From Hymenolepis diminuta (taxonomy: Eukaryota; Platyhelminthes; Cestoda; Cyclophyllidea; Hymenolepididae), in contig CAADRB010000006.1 of NCBI GenBank assembly GCA_900708905.1, forward strand, positions 1,665,468 to 1,729,467: a stretch of DNA of 64,000 nt, written 5' to 3'. The notes under the pieces were generated by a model, which was not told where the DNA came from, searched no databases, and saw nothing but the letters and a program-made list of their open reading frames with translations. A program made the position numbers and the translations under genes. Below, piece by piece: positions 26,791 to 39,372 of this stretch; the stretch's first letter is position 1, and each line of letters begins with the position of its first letter.

Positions 26791-29700
26791 ATCTTTAACG
26801 CATTTGTGCGAGTTGTACTGATGTATTTTACACAAGTTCGGCAGTGAAATTGTGATTTTGACATTTAATTGGTGACCTTCAATGCTCGACTTACCGTCAT
26901 TTGCTTTACCAGTTTGATATTTTCAAAGGAAAAATGTAAGTAATGCTTGCTAATACAGATTTTGGAGTTAGCATTAGATTAATCCGTTGAAGTTTATTGC
27001 TATTATATCTAGCTGTATATTGTCAGTCTTGTAAATAGACCTTAAAAATATAAAGAAAGTAATGTTTTTAATAAAACTAATTTTAGTGGATATATGAGAT
27101 AACTTTTTGAATAAATGCCACCTGAGACCTCACTAATAAGACAATATTTGACGAGTACATCTTTTTAGGTTATCGCGTGCAACAAAATTCTTTCGGAATT
27201 ATGATATGTTTATTTTGTGATTATCGATAGACTGTGGATATTAATAAATATTTCGACTTAGATATATTGAATAATTTATTTATTTTTTTCGGATAAAACA
27301 TACATTTCACCCAACAATATTGGACATTTAAAAATATTTATCCATCAGGTACAATAAATTTAATGTGCCATCACCGATTTGGTTGAAAAGCAGGACTCAA
27401 TTAAATATTCTTTTAAATTATTCACTGAGTTCCTTATGATTCTTAAAATGACTAAAGATAAGCTATTAGCAAAGCATCTTGGGTGAGGCCATTATTAACA
27501 ATCAAGTAAAATGTCCCAACTTCTTCCAAATTCCTTCTTAATCTCATTTAATAAACAGTAATAAATATACGCATGGAGTCCCTCAATTTGCAGTTGTTGA
27601 TTCTGAGCATGAAAGATCCAGACTGTATTATATGCTAAATTGCATTCTATCCTGGAGATGCAAGCATAGTGTGATGATGGTAGTATAAGACTTGAAAACA
27701 CATCTTCAATAGTCTGTCGCAATTATTATAGACTTGAATCTGAATAGGTCCATTATATCAAAACAACGTATGAAAAGATAGGATTCAGCCACTCACTAGG
27801 GGAATGGAAATCAAAATTAGGAGGTTCCAGTTTTGAAATCAATATTTTCTATGATTTTATTTGGAATCGGTGATAGTGCGCTGGCCATCGGAAGTCGAAA
27901 ACGGCAATTTCTTTTCAGAAACTTGTTCAAATTAGTTTGATAGCAAAAAAACATCCCACCTTAACAACTTTAATGGGATTAGGTAGTGGGGAACTTCTAC
28001 TTTTGGAACTTTAGAGTTGATCATTTGATGTATGCTTTCAGGATTACATTTGCACTTCTAGAATTGGACAAAGAAGATGTACCTAACAACACTTCAGCGG
28101 TTCACATACAACCTTTATGAGATTTGTTTGATTAAATGCCTATATGGACCATTGAATTAAGCTAATAATACAGTGACCTTCACTTCGACTCTAAGTTTAA
28201 TGGCCGAATTTATTATTGATCATTACTTCATTCTTTATGTGTCTGCTTCTGTAGCATTTAGCAAATATTTCTATGAAGATAATAATATCTGTAAATATGC
28301 AATAATACCACTGCAATCGATGCTGTTTCGTCTGTTTCTCAAAGGTATTCTGCAATAATTAGCTGTAATCACCGTTCGGCCAAGAATTCTTAAATGAAAT
28401 GGTAAATAGGCTGGTTAATTTTAATAGGAGACCTTATTCAAAATCATAACATATAATCTACCAACAGTTTAATTCAGAGAAGTTGCGTCTTATCCTTCAT
28501 AACCCTATCAGAAACTGTAAACTTGTACCACCATATCGTTTATAAATACTGATATTTATGATTCATGTAAATTAAAAAAGACAAATTTCCATCTGGAAAA
28601 TTCCTGTCTCGGGGAAATTATTACTTTTCAGAATACAAATATAAAATTCAGTTATGTGGTAATAACAAAGATGCAACTAAGAAAAGATAATAAAAGTGCT
28701 ATTTTCAGCCGTTGTTATTGGATTCAATTGTTTAATGAGATTTAAATTTCCGTAATTCTCACGAATAGGAAATTTTATTTTACTAAATTTCTAACAGGGT
28801 AAAGATTTGTACGTATAAAAATTAAAATTAGACTACTTAAAAAAACATTTTGACTTACCGAAATGCGTAACTTTGATTGGCATCGATCCACAAATCCTTT
28901 AGAATTCTAAAAAATCCAAGTTACTATTTTAAAGAAAAGACTTCTATTTCCTCTAATTCTTCAACATAAAAAAACATTTGAACAAAGTTAGTATTAAGGT
29001 AATTCGAGATAGGTTAAGAGAAGGGATTGGATAAAAATCAGAAATAAAGTGAGAGCTTAAAAGGATTCATACAAAATTTTATCATTGGATTCAGGTTGTA
29101 TGTCTTGGGTACAGTTTAGTGTTTCGAATTTTAATGTTTCATTGTTCTGTCTGAATTTATTTTGTTTCCTATATGACTTTATTTCCTCAGGGTTCAGAGC
29201 ATATAGATCCAGTGATTAATTTATAAGGTTGGTTAACCAATTCTAATATATTTTCTTCTAATTATAAGAGGACTATACCAGCCTTCACGATTTCAATACA
29301 GCCGGGCTCACTCAAGAGGAACTCTAAAGAGTTTCGCAAAAGCTTATTTTGAAATAGAAAATATTCGCTAAGAGCCTGAATACCACAATCATGTGTGCTG
29401 AATACTTGGCAGATTCTTGTACTGTTAAGCTTGTAGAGATATTTAAGAGTTGTGTTTCTGAAAGAAATGACTGTACAAAGCGTTTTTGTAATTAAATAAG
29501 CATCTACGAAAGAAGAACTCTGTTTTAAGTTCCATCTCCACGCCTTTATAATGTATTAACATCTAAATGGGCATAATCGCGTCAGTGTCATTCTACCCTA
29601 AGGACAGCAAAAACGTTACTTGTTTTTATCGCGGGAAAGAATACAAACTTGTTGAATAGCCGACGGAGATCAAAAAAGAGCAGATAATGAGGTCAGGTTG

Positions 29701-31079
29701 TCGAGAATACTACTTTATTTGATTTTCACAAGCATTAAAGTATTCTTTTTCACTTTTTAAAATCCGAACTTCTTATTCGGTTTGTTAAACAGTTGTTTAA
29801 ACCACTTTGATTACAACCATGAACAGACGTACGAAACTAGCAGGGGCACTTTAAGCTTAGTAGAGTTCACGGGATTTCACTTAGGCCAAGCATTGATATT
29901 AGTAATCCACTGATGCTCAATAATTCTTTCAAGATTAACAGTTGAAATTTGGAAAGACCTCATTCTTAGATTTATTTAATTATTTCAAGATATAAATTCA
30001 GAGGGTGAATGAACATTATCAGAATTTTAGCATTTGTCATAACTGCTCAGGGGATGTTAAAACCCATTTGAATTTGCATAATGCAGACCAGAATTACGCA
30101 TGAACTTTATCTCGCAATTTTTCCAAATATTTGACCTTTAGTAAAGTTTTATTTATCTAAATATCACTTGAAGAAGCATTAAATATCAAAATCAATTTTT
30201 ACACACTTAATGAAATGACAAAGGACTTGATAAATATTTGATTTCTCTGCCAGTTTGGATATCACGAAGTCAAGCTTTGCTTATGCAAATTTAATTGTTA
30301 GGTTTTGTCAAACAACCTGGTCGGTACTGGTTATAGAGAGAGAGAGGTGAAATATTTTTCTTTCAGGGAGATTTCTTCAGCTCAAGACGTGTATTCAGAA
30401 ACTCCGATAGGTTCGATAATTACTTCATTTAGCCCATTCTATCAAATGGATGTTGCTTTGAGAATATAATACGGACAGAAAGTTGTGATTTTTCTAATTT
30501 GAAATGTAATGAGGAAGAGGACAAGATAAGTATACAAATTTAAATGCATAGATTTTTAAAGACCTTAAGCTGTGAATGATTTCTTTTTATACTGTAGACC
30601 TTTTGGAAATTTAGAAGTTTGTTTCAGTTGGAGATTATGGATATCAGGACTGTTTGTCAATTTGGATAGATGAACGCTAGCACTCAATTTCATTTTCATC
30701 ATGGCACATATAAAAAAATTTCCCCTATTTTTTTGCAGTAGAAATTGAATAGTTTAAGTTGCAAAAGTGTAAAGTCTGATTGATGGTGTCACTTTCATAA
30801 TTTTAGAGCGTTTAGCTGGTATAAATTTAAAACATTATTGCTATGTCACTCAGCAATGATTTTTTAATTGTCCAGATAACAATGAAAATTGACAGTTCAC
30901 TTCGCTGCACTTCCGACATTAACATGATAACGGGCATATCGGTTACAATAGCTTTTCCATATTTACTCAAGAAAAGCATCCAGAATTTGGAGTTTGGAGT
31001 TTTCAAAAATTTATGCACGCCCATTAGGAATTTCACACTTTTTCCAGCTTGAGACTCGTTATAATTTAGCGTTTACCTT

Positions 31080-31500
31080 TATTGCCATTACCCAAAACAA
31101 AAAATAAATAATTTTTGATTGTGGAAAGCTAGTAACATCGAAAACGGTAATTCCAACAAATGGTAAGGAGGAGGGGGTCAAAACGATACTGAGAGCGAAG
31201 TCAAGGTATCAAAGTCTTACCACACTTGACATTTGGATTCAAGTTGTACAACATTTATTAAATGGGCAGTCCGCATTCCACCAATCAAATTTTACAATTA
31301 ACTCCATGGATTTCAGTAAATGCTTGTCTATGATATTTATTGCTTACTGATCGGTATTATTTATTCACTTTTTCTTCCAATGGTTAACATGGCAAATGGT
31401 CTTACATGGTATTCCACTTTCTACAATTTTAATGCAGCAAGGCTGAAATTGATACAAGTTTTAAGTTAACAGAACTCCGTAAATTGTGTCCGCTCATGGT
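31080..31500 (+). repeat. Dispersed repeat R1, copy b
   Basis: Aligns with 57050-57470 across its whole length: AAGCTAGTAACATCGAAAACG versus the arm sequence near 57090, then TTGACATTTGGATTCAAG, TATTAAATGGG and TAAATGCTTGTCTA. The flanks that match the BED-repeat arm show that R1 and the BED repeat are parts of one larger element. Confidence 0.7.
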
Positions 31501-32284
31501 GAATATTCAAAAAATATGTTGATATTCATCAAGTGGTTAAGTCCAGTATTACAATTTCTAAGACAAGTTTCAACAAACGTAAGTGAATGCCATCCATCTG
31601 AAGTAGTGAATTATGACATCTACAAGATTTTCATTAACCTAAATTAAATGTAGTTTAATTTCATTCCCATTTTATCTTTCCATGGGAAGTTCAAACCAGT
31701 TTTGTGAATGGAAAGCAGCTCCAACGCACTCTCATTATTTTAACCTATAATATGAGGTTGTTTCTCAACCCCATCTGGACTGTTCGAGAGATGGGAATGA
31801 TTTAAAATGCCTCTCAAACTGTACACAATTTATCAGAAATGTTAATGCGTGTATTATCTTTAGTAAGAATGCCTTGTCACTTTGTAAAAGTAATAGTAAG
31901 GCAAAATTTCTATAATATCGATCACACATGCAAATGTAAAATTATTTTTAACATTCGTGACATATGTATATACATACAGCGGTTTAGTTGGTATAGGATA
32001 GGGCCTAGTTGTCGTGCCTCCTTCATGTTAAACGGCAGCTCTAATTCCTAATCCACTGGTTAAAAATATGGTATTTTCTAAACAAGAATAATTTTCTTGA
32101 TTAAACCATTGGACCTATAATATTTTAAATATGCATACATTTTGGAGTATATCAGCAGTAAAATTTTAAATATTACTTTCTGGTGCATTGTGGTCTAATC
32201 TATTTTCCTGTACTATGAGAGTTACTCATGGTATAGTGAAATAATTGCAATTATTAATCAAGGAGTGAAGAGTCAAGACTCAAG

Positions 32285-32480
32285 TCAAGGCATTAAGAGC
32301 CACATTTCATTTGGATTTTGGGTTCATCAGGTTCTCCAATTTTACTTAATAGATATAATTCAATATATCATGTTCTAATGTCAAAATTCAAGAAGTGTTA
32401 TCTGAGTACTTAGACGAGTGTGCGATCTTCACAGCTTATTTATTAGCCAGTCAAATTGAGTGCTTCTTGACATTTTGATA
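32285..32480 (+). repeat. Possible diverged copy of R1
   Basis: Contains CAAGTCAAGGCATTAAGAG, TTCATTTGGATTTTGGGTTC and TTTACTTAATAG in the same order as R1 copies, but with many differences. Assignment is by eye and weak. Confidence 0.35.
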
Positions 32481-33282
32481 AATTTGCCCTTTCTAATAGT
32501 CCTCAGCTGCTGAACTTTTGGGTGTTTCTGATTCTTTGGTCTTCATTTTGTGCTATTTAAGAATGTTAATTTGGAATTATACAAGATGAAGCGACCATTT
32601 TCATTTAAAACGCCAAGTTGATTATTAATATCAATTATACTTGAACGGATTTTCTTTAAATGTTTCAGTTGAAAATAAACTATTCGAAGGAAGAAAAGGG
32701 GAAATTTTGGCTTCAAATTGTGAAATTAAAATAGGTTTGTTTTAATGGTGTTAGATGCGCTAATTTTCTATGCTAATTTGAACTGCATATATGCATACAG
32801 ATTTGTTCCAGCTAGTAAAGAGAAAACGAGAAAGGAAATAGCTTAAAATCAGTTTTAATCCACAATGACAGGAAGCAAAATGGATTTTTCGATAAATGCA
32901 TATTTATTTGGTAAAATATCAGAAGAGTATTATATTTTATTAGTAATTATTGTTTTATTATCTTGTCTCATTGTTAATAAACGAAATTTCTTTTTCTTAT
33001 ACATCTTACACATTTTAAATAACAAATTTTAATAATAATTATGTTAATTCCTTATTTTTTAATCTAAAATAGCAAATATCTCTTCTCGAGTTATTAAATG
33101 ATTAAAAAAATCTGTTTATTTTATGGGAAATTTCAGTCGCTTAATGTTTTATCGGCAGATTTCAACATTAGACGGCTGTTATCCGAAAAATTGACAGTCA
33201 GATAGAACATAGATCACTCTCATTTGCTGTTACAAACTCCTGAAATGTCGTTTAATTAAAATCGTCCAGATGATTATGAAGT

Positions 33283-33308
33283 TTTATATATATATATATA
33301 TATATATA
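33283..33308. repeat. TA dinucleotide microsatellite
   Basis: An uninterrupted run of about thirteen TA units ending in TATATG. A shorter ATATATAT run occurs near 34280. Confidence 0.9.
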
Positions 33309-36300
33309 TGTGGGATACTAAAGATGAATAAATTATTGAACATATTTATTTGGAATAAGAATATTTATTGAATATTTATTAACAGAGAGAGAATAATGAT
33401 ACTAGTCAGGCAAGATATGGGAAAATAGTTAGGGAAAAGGGTAGGAAGATTAATTAGAATGTATTATTACTTATGACAAAGAAAACATTTAAGCCCGAGA
33501 ACAAAAATCAAAATCGTGTAATGTAGGGTTAAGGGGAGGCGATTCATGTAGGGAATAGAGAGAGGGCGTTAAATGAGCTTCACTTCCTTTAAGTTACGAG
33601 TTACTTAGCTTGTCAACTTTCAATGTCCACTGTGTTATATTCTGACATTTCAGATGTCAAATTTCGGGGAGGTGACTTTAATTTTATTGGGAATTACGTA
33701 AAATCCCCAGGAGAAACCAGAGAGAACGTGTCTTAACTAAATCACATTGTATTATATCGTGTTGATAACAGCTGGTCAGATTGACTAACTTGGCATCCTT
33801 GACGACAGGAGGCAGATAATCATGTTCAAGTCGTCGTGTCTCAAAACGCCTCATACTGTTAGACAATGAGAAATACTAAATTTGGTGTATAGCTTTCAAA
33901 ATGATATTGAATGAGGGAGAATGTTGAAGAAGATTTTAATACAGACCGTATTGTCTTTGGTCTCCTTTCGCCTTTGATACCATTAAAATTTGGCAGACGA
34001 TTATTATCTTGAAAGCTAAGCTTCAGTCGGATGCTCTCAAAAATTTTACAAAATGAAGTTTTGTGGGAAAATAACTCCTATTCTCAATTTAAGTTATGTA
34101 GAAAACTTGATTTCATGACTTAACCCCCCTCCAATTAACTTTCTCCTCCATCAATAACTACTATATTGAAAGCTCAATACTTTCTGCTTAAAACATTTAG
34201 CATATTTGCAGTTAGTATAAATTAACTTAGTCCCCTCAACACGGAATTTTTATTTATGGACATTTGTTATTAAATACATATATATATATGTGAACCGGAT
34301 TTTATAAAACTAGGGTTGTGGTTATTAGATTATTACTTAGGACAGTTAATTCAAATTAATTTCCATTTCTTAACATTAACATTCTACTTGAATATAATAT
34401 CATCATGACGTACGTCAGTCAGCTTGCAAGTATTTATTGGAACAATTTTTCCGTTGAAATGACTTCACGGAATTATTGAATAAAAATCAAATCATATTTG
34501 CTTTCCCATTTCCTCTTTAGACGTATCGCCGTTTTAAAAACCGAGTGTATGAATTTGTAGATGTACCATTTTAAATCTGACATGTAAAATAACTTTTTTT
34601 TCTACAATCTGATCGAAAGGTCATTAATGATACATACATGAGTTTATGTGCACTTGTCCTCATATATTTATCTTATGACAATATCTGAAATATATGTATG
34701 CACAATTATTTCACTTCTTTGCTTCTAGATTGGACCATTTTTGGCGAAATAAAACTGGAGTCACAATGAGTTGGAAGAAGATGGACGGGATTCACTCTGA
34801 AACCTCAAGATTGATTAATCAAATTTAAATCCTGAACCATCACGATATAACACATTGAATTTCACCCATTAAAAAAATGATATATTCAGAATTCAAATTC
34901 ATAAGGTTCCCCTCAACTTGTGGTTGACCTCCTCTTTTAAATGAATGCGTATTCATGTGAAAACTTAATTTGTGGATTATTTTCCGATTCAATTAGCATG
35001 ATTTGTTTATGACTGACTGTTTTTAGGGTTGAGCACACTGCAATTGTCTTCGCAAATTCGATAAACTAGTTTAATATATTCTAAAGTAGCAATTGCATTT
35101 TAAGGAATTTTTTGCCAGAAGTAATAAAATTTTTAAAAGTTATAAGCAGGATTAGTGAACAAAATGAGTTCTACTTTTCTAAGGTTGGATGCTCATAATT
35201 CCATCAGAGACATCTCCATTCGTTAGAACTGTTTTATCATTCGTGGAAATTCATATATTAATCAAGGGAAAAAGCTAGATATGGGGATCACTACGAAAAT
35301 TAATAAAGATAGAGGGGGTGGAGATGGCGAATATGAAGAGGCTTACTTTTCTGTTTAATTGGATATAAACTGTACCACTTCTTAATTAGCAAAGTTCGAA
35401 TTTCAGTATTTGATCCATGGGTTGCTGAGTGAGTCTCCTTTCGAAACTCTCGGAGCTAATTGATTGAATCAATTTTTAGTCCTGTCATTTCTACATGTCT
35501 GTTCCGTTTAAAAGCCAGGTTTACACTACCTTAGTTTAATCTTTCATATTAATTAAGTTTAGTAAATGTTAAACTTCCAACTAAATCCCAAGGGAAATTA
35601 ATTTGCATCGCAAAATCGACCTTATAACCATCGAGAAACATTCATTAGTTTGTCGGGATGATGAATATGTTGCAATTTTATGAAAAACTGAAACGTATTT
35701 TCAAACCAGAGCAAAAGAATTGGTTATCAGTTTAGCGCAATATAACTTAAATGTTGATTTATTATTACAAATAAAATAATTGCAGAAAATTAATAGAACA
35801 CATCTTAAAATGCAAAATGGTTAGCAGACTTATTTAGTATAGCTGAGAAAATGCTTGACTACTGTTAATGAAAAGTTTTGGCAAGTTGAAAGATGTTCAC
35901 TTATAATACGTATGACGTTTGACATCCATTTGCATATCTAGTAATTTTTCATAGTAAAGCTGCTGAAGCAAAATCTTTTTCTGTCAGGTGAAGGAAATGG
36001 AAACCAATAAATGTGACAATAAACCGTGTAACATGAAAAGAAAATATCAAGCAATAAATATAGTTTAACATTAAGGTAGTGATGCATTCCAATTGACTGT
36101 ATCTTGAGTACAGGAAACTAATATCCTCATTAAATTAATCTATACATACTGATTTGTGATTCTAAGTTTCCTCTTTGTCCACATATATTTTTAAAGGTTA
36201 ACTTCAGTCCGTTTATTTGTATTTGGGTTTGCATTTGGCTTTCACCGCATATTACGACATTATCCCGGGGCAGTAGTTTTCCTTGTGTGGTTTGCATGTA

Positions 36301-36343
36301 TTTTCTGTGTTCTCTTAAATCCTCTTTTAAATCCGGGTAAAAA

Positions 36344-37698
36344 TTCGTGGTGCGTAAGGTATCTGAGGACACTTATATTTTTGTAATTTTAACTAACCCG
36401 ATAATGGTTAATGTGTTTTATTATCAGAAGATTTCATGCCAGATACCACTAATGAAAAGAAAAGACACACTGTAATGGTATTTATAAAAGCGAAACACAG
36501 CGAGAGATTGCAAGATTTCTAAAAGTCACCAGACCTTTCGTTTGCAAAGTTAGAAAGGAGCTGCTGAATGAAAACAATGGAGATGAATTGGCCGCCACGA
36601 GGAAGAGAAAACAGAAGCATTGTCAACACTCTGCTGACTCATCACTCAGAAGACCTGAGTTTGGGAGAAGAGTGTATGGCATAATCGACGAAAATCCTGA
36701 GAATCCAATACACAACATCTTGCCAAACATCTTCAAGCGTCTGAAGGAGCAGCAGTAGATGAGGAATGTTGTTCATCAAGACCTCGGATACAACTCATAC
36801 GTTCTTAGGTGAGAACGTCAGATTTTGTGGTCAAAAATAAATCAAGAGAGTCGTTTAATGCGTGCAAAAGGACTCTTAAACAAATTGAAGCACCTAGAGG
36901 AACAGCTGCGTCTGTTTTTTTCCCGATGAAAACAACTTCCTCTAGGATCAAATATTCAATCCAAGATATGATAGGTGGTTATATGCGGGTGGATCTCACT
37001 GAAATTCCAACTATTATGGGCGTGCACTAAGTTTCCAGCAAACAAGAGTTATGGTTTTCGGCGTCGTGAAGGGTAGTGAGAGAGGAGCACATCATGACTC
37101 TTCAACTTTTCCACTGGGTTTTAGAGTCAATGCAGATGCAAATACAGATGCCTATGTGGAGACCCCTCAAACCATTGTTGCTAATCCTCCTTGGGTAGAG
37201 TCCATAGCCAATGGAGGAAGACCCCCTATGTCTTCCAACAAGAATCGGCTCCATTCCATTAAGCTCTCAAAAGCCAGGATTGGGTGGATAGCCCAGAATT
37301 ATCATCACCATGGCCTCCTAACTATTTACCAGAGCTGAATTTCTTGCATTATTACTTGTGAGGCGGGTTGGGATGGAGCAGGGCGGGTCGGGGCGTAGTT
37401 GAAAAGGAAGTTAGTAAGCATCCCCATAACACTAAATCTTCCTCTCTCGTGGAAGCATTAGCCCGGGTAATGGTGGACATCAATAAAGACTACCTGATGA
37501 AAGTTTGCGGTCTCTTTCGGACTCGAATTAAATCGGTGATAGAGGCGGAGGGAAGATGTGTAGAATAAAACCTAGGTTAATAGGTAATATGTTCATTTGT
37601 TTTGTTATTAGAAATTGTAAGTTTCAACCATTAAAAAGTTCATTTTCTGTTTTCTTAAGGTGCGTGAGTTGTCCTCAAATGCTATACACACCCTGTAT
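36344..37698 (+). mobile_element. Decayed mariner-type DNA transposon
   Basis: The length of about 1.35 kb is normal for mariner. The ends are imperfect inverted repeats: GGTGCGTAAGGTATCTGAGG at 36349-36368 pairs with the reverse complement of the sequence ending CACACCCTGTA near 37695. I count about 18 of 24 matching bases, including an exact TGAGGACA block. The interior encodes a broken transposase (separate entry). TA target-site duplications were not clear. The copy cannot be autonomous. Confidence 0.85.
36437..37568 (+). pseudogene. Mariner transposase pseudogene
   Basis: Fragments in several frames follow mariner transposase from end to end. Near 36490-36760 is the DNA-binding half (ARFLKVTRPFVCKVRKEL, then GRRVYGIIDENPENP). 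Near 36900-36960 is the first catalytic region FFPDENNF. At 37051-37215 are MVFGVVKGS, LGFRVNADANTDAYVE and WVESIANGGRP. At 37400-37566 are VVEKEVSKHPHNTKSS and RIKSVIEAEG. Several stops and frameshifts interrupt it. One frameshift falls in a C run near 37222-37230, after which the catalytic segment reads YVFQQESAPFH in another frame, so the second catalytic Asp is Glu. Inactive fossil. Confidence 0.9.
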
Positions 37699-39099
37699 AT
37701 GCGCTTTTCTTTGGCTGATAGATCAATTGAGCAAACTTAAAATCGCCATGCATTTTCTATCACCGTTCGATCTCTATTCATTCTAATTCCAAACACTGCT
37801 AATTCAAGTAATATGCATCAGGCCAACCCGCATATCTTGGAATACCAAATATTTCACTTTTTGGACTGTAGTTAGAACCCTCTAAGAGCACAGACGCATT
37901 GATAAACAGTTTTCGCTCTTTGTATAGGAAAAGGACTACATATTGACCACCATAGTGTAACAATCTCTGTTTTAGATCTCTACCATAAATGAGGACACGG
38001 CAAATTCGCTTACTTCTTCATTTTTCGTCTGAACTTGCGTCGACCGATGCGTTCATCTCCAGACGTTTAAATTTTCAATAATATATTCAGGTTATTGGCA
38101 AATTAAGAAGTTCAGAAATATTTCCGCGAATGTTAAGATGTTGAAGGATCATTACAGATGTACGTACCAAGAATTTTCATGTGAAACTCGATGCCACTGG
38201 TTATTTATTGAAATCCCGATTGGAAAATACCCATATAAATTTCAACTTTCAAATTAAACCCTAATTAGCATAGGCTCTTCTTATCAGTAAAAAGTGAATA
38301 ATAATTAACTTATTCGATTTGACTTGTTTCTAAATCACCGTGTGTAATGAACCCTACAGTCATTCTATTTAACCAATCTAGGGAGGAAATTCTACAAATT
38401 CAAATTGCTCCATGGTTGACAACAAGATTTCAAAGAAGAGCAAAAGACCTTCTCAGTAATCCTGACTGACATCGCAAGAGTACTGTTGAAAGGAGAGCGT
38501 CATTTTCACTATGGCTACTTTGACGAATGAGTAAAAAGTCAAATACAAACGAATTATTAAGCCATTAGAAACTGTTCACAAGACATTTTCCTTTAAAATT
38601 TAAGTATAGGAAATATAGTACGGGTATATAAATGCAATAAATTTGCGTTATTTATTTTACCTCTAGTTAGAGTAGCAATTAAAACTGGTATGTTTTGTCC
38701 CTTTAACTGAATCATGAAAGTTTCATCCATTTTATTTCAAAATCTCAAAGATGCCAGAATTGCTTGCCGTGTTTTGTTAAGCTGATATGAAACCTCAACT
38801 AGGAACCTTGATTATGCGAGAAAAGTATCACCATATATTTTCTGAAAACCTTCACACCTATATGGAAGATTAACCACTCTTGCATTCCATTCATCTACTT
38901 AGAAGAAGGGACCGACGCAATTATCAGATATGCAATATTTCTTCAAGCGAATCCTAAATGATTAGGATCAAGATAAAAATTAATTACCAAAGTAGTGATT
39001 CACACGGTGATCTTAAAGCCTATACTTTCTTTTAAACAAACACTCTAAAAAAACAAATTATTCTGGTTTGGTTTTTGTAGACAGTTTAATGTTGTCTAA

Positions 39100-39372
39100 T
39101 TGTCGCTGAAAAAGCGGAATGTTACTAGTGTTATGCAATCTAGATTGCATAATGAGGTAAACTATGGCAAAGTAGCTCGGAAACAGAAAAGAGGGGAGAA
39201 GACTTGTAACTCGACTAAGGCTTCACCAAAATTTATTACTAGAGTGCAACGGTCTGTGTACCTCTCAGATATTGAGAGTCGATTGAATACCTTTTTAACC
39301 ATTACTATTGCAACGTGGAGACCTCATTTTGAAGTTACGAGGGAAGGAATAATAGAAATAACTAAGGAGTGA
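39100..39372 (+). other. Unassigned open stretch with palindrome
   Basis: Open for 90 codons from a non-ATG start, preceded closely by a stop (39097-39099) and ending at a GTGAGT-like site near 39370. The peptide is basic in its first half (VARKQKRGEKTC) and has no motif I recognise. It contains a perfect 22-base palindrome at 39131-39152. It could be a lone exon, a repeat remnant or chance; I do not call a gene. Confidence 0.2.
39131..39152. repeat. Perfect 22-base palindrome
   Basis: TTATGCAATCT is followed directly by its reverse complement AGATTGCATAA with no spacer. Function unknown. Confidence 0.7.

Noticed and set aside
29050..29180. Possible further R1 copy (ATTGGATTCAGGTTGTA)
   Set aside because: Only one short block matches; the rest is too diverged to separate from chance in AT-rich DNA.
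30395..30420. B-box-like GGTTCGATAATT
   Set aside because: No A box 40-60 bases upstream and no tRNA fold.
33684..33866. Minus-strand open frame of 60 codons, basic N-terminus
   Set aside because: Slightly less AT-rich than its surroundings but no motif, start context or neighbouring exon that supports a gene.
36130..36372. Minus-strand open frame of 80 codons
   Set aside because: Overlaps the mariner 5' terminal repeat, has no recognised motif and no splice or start context.
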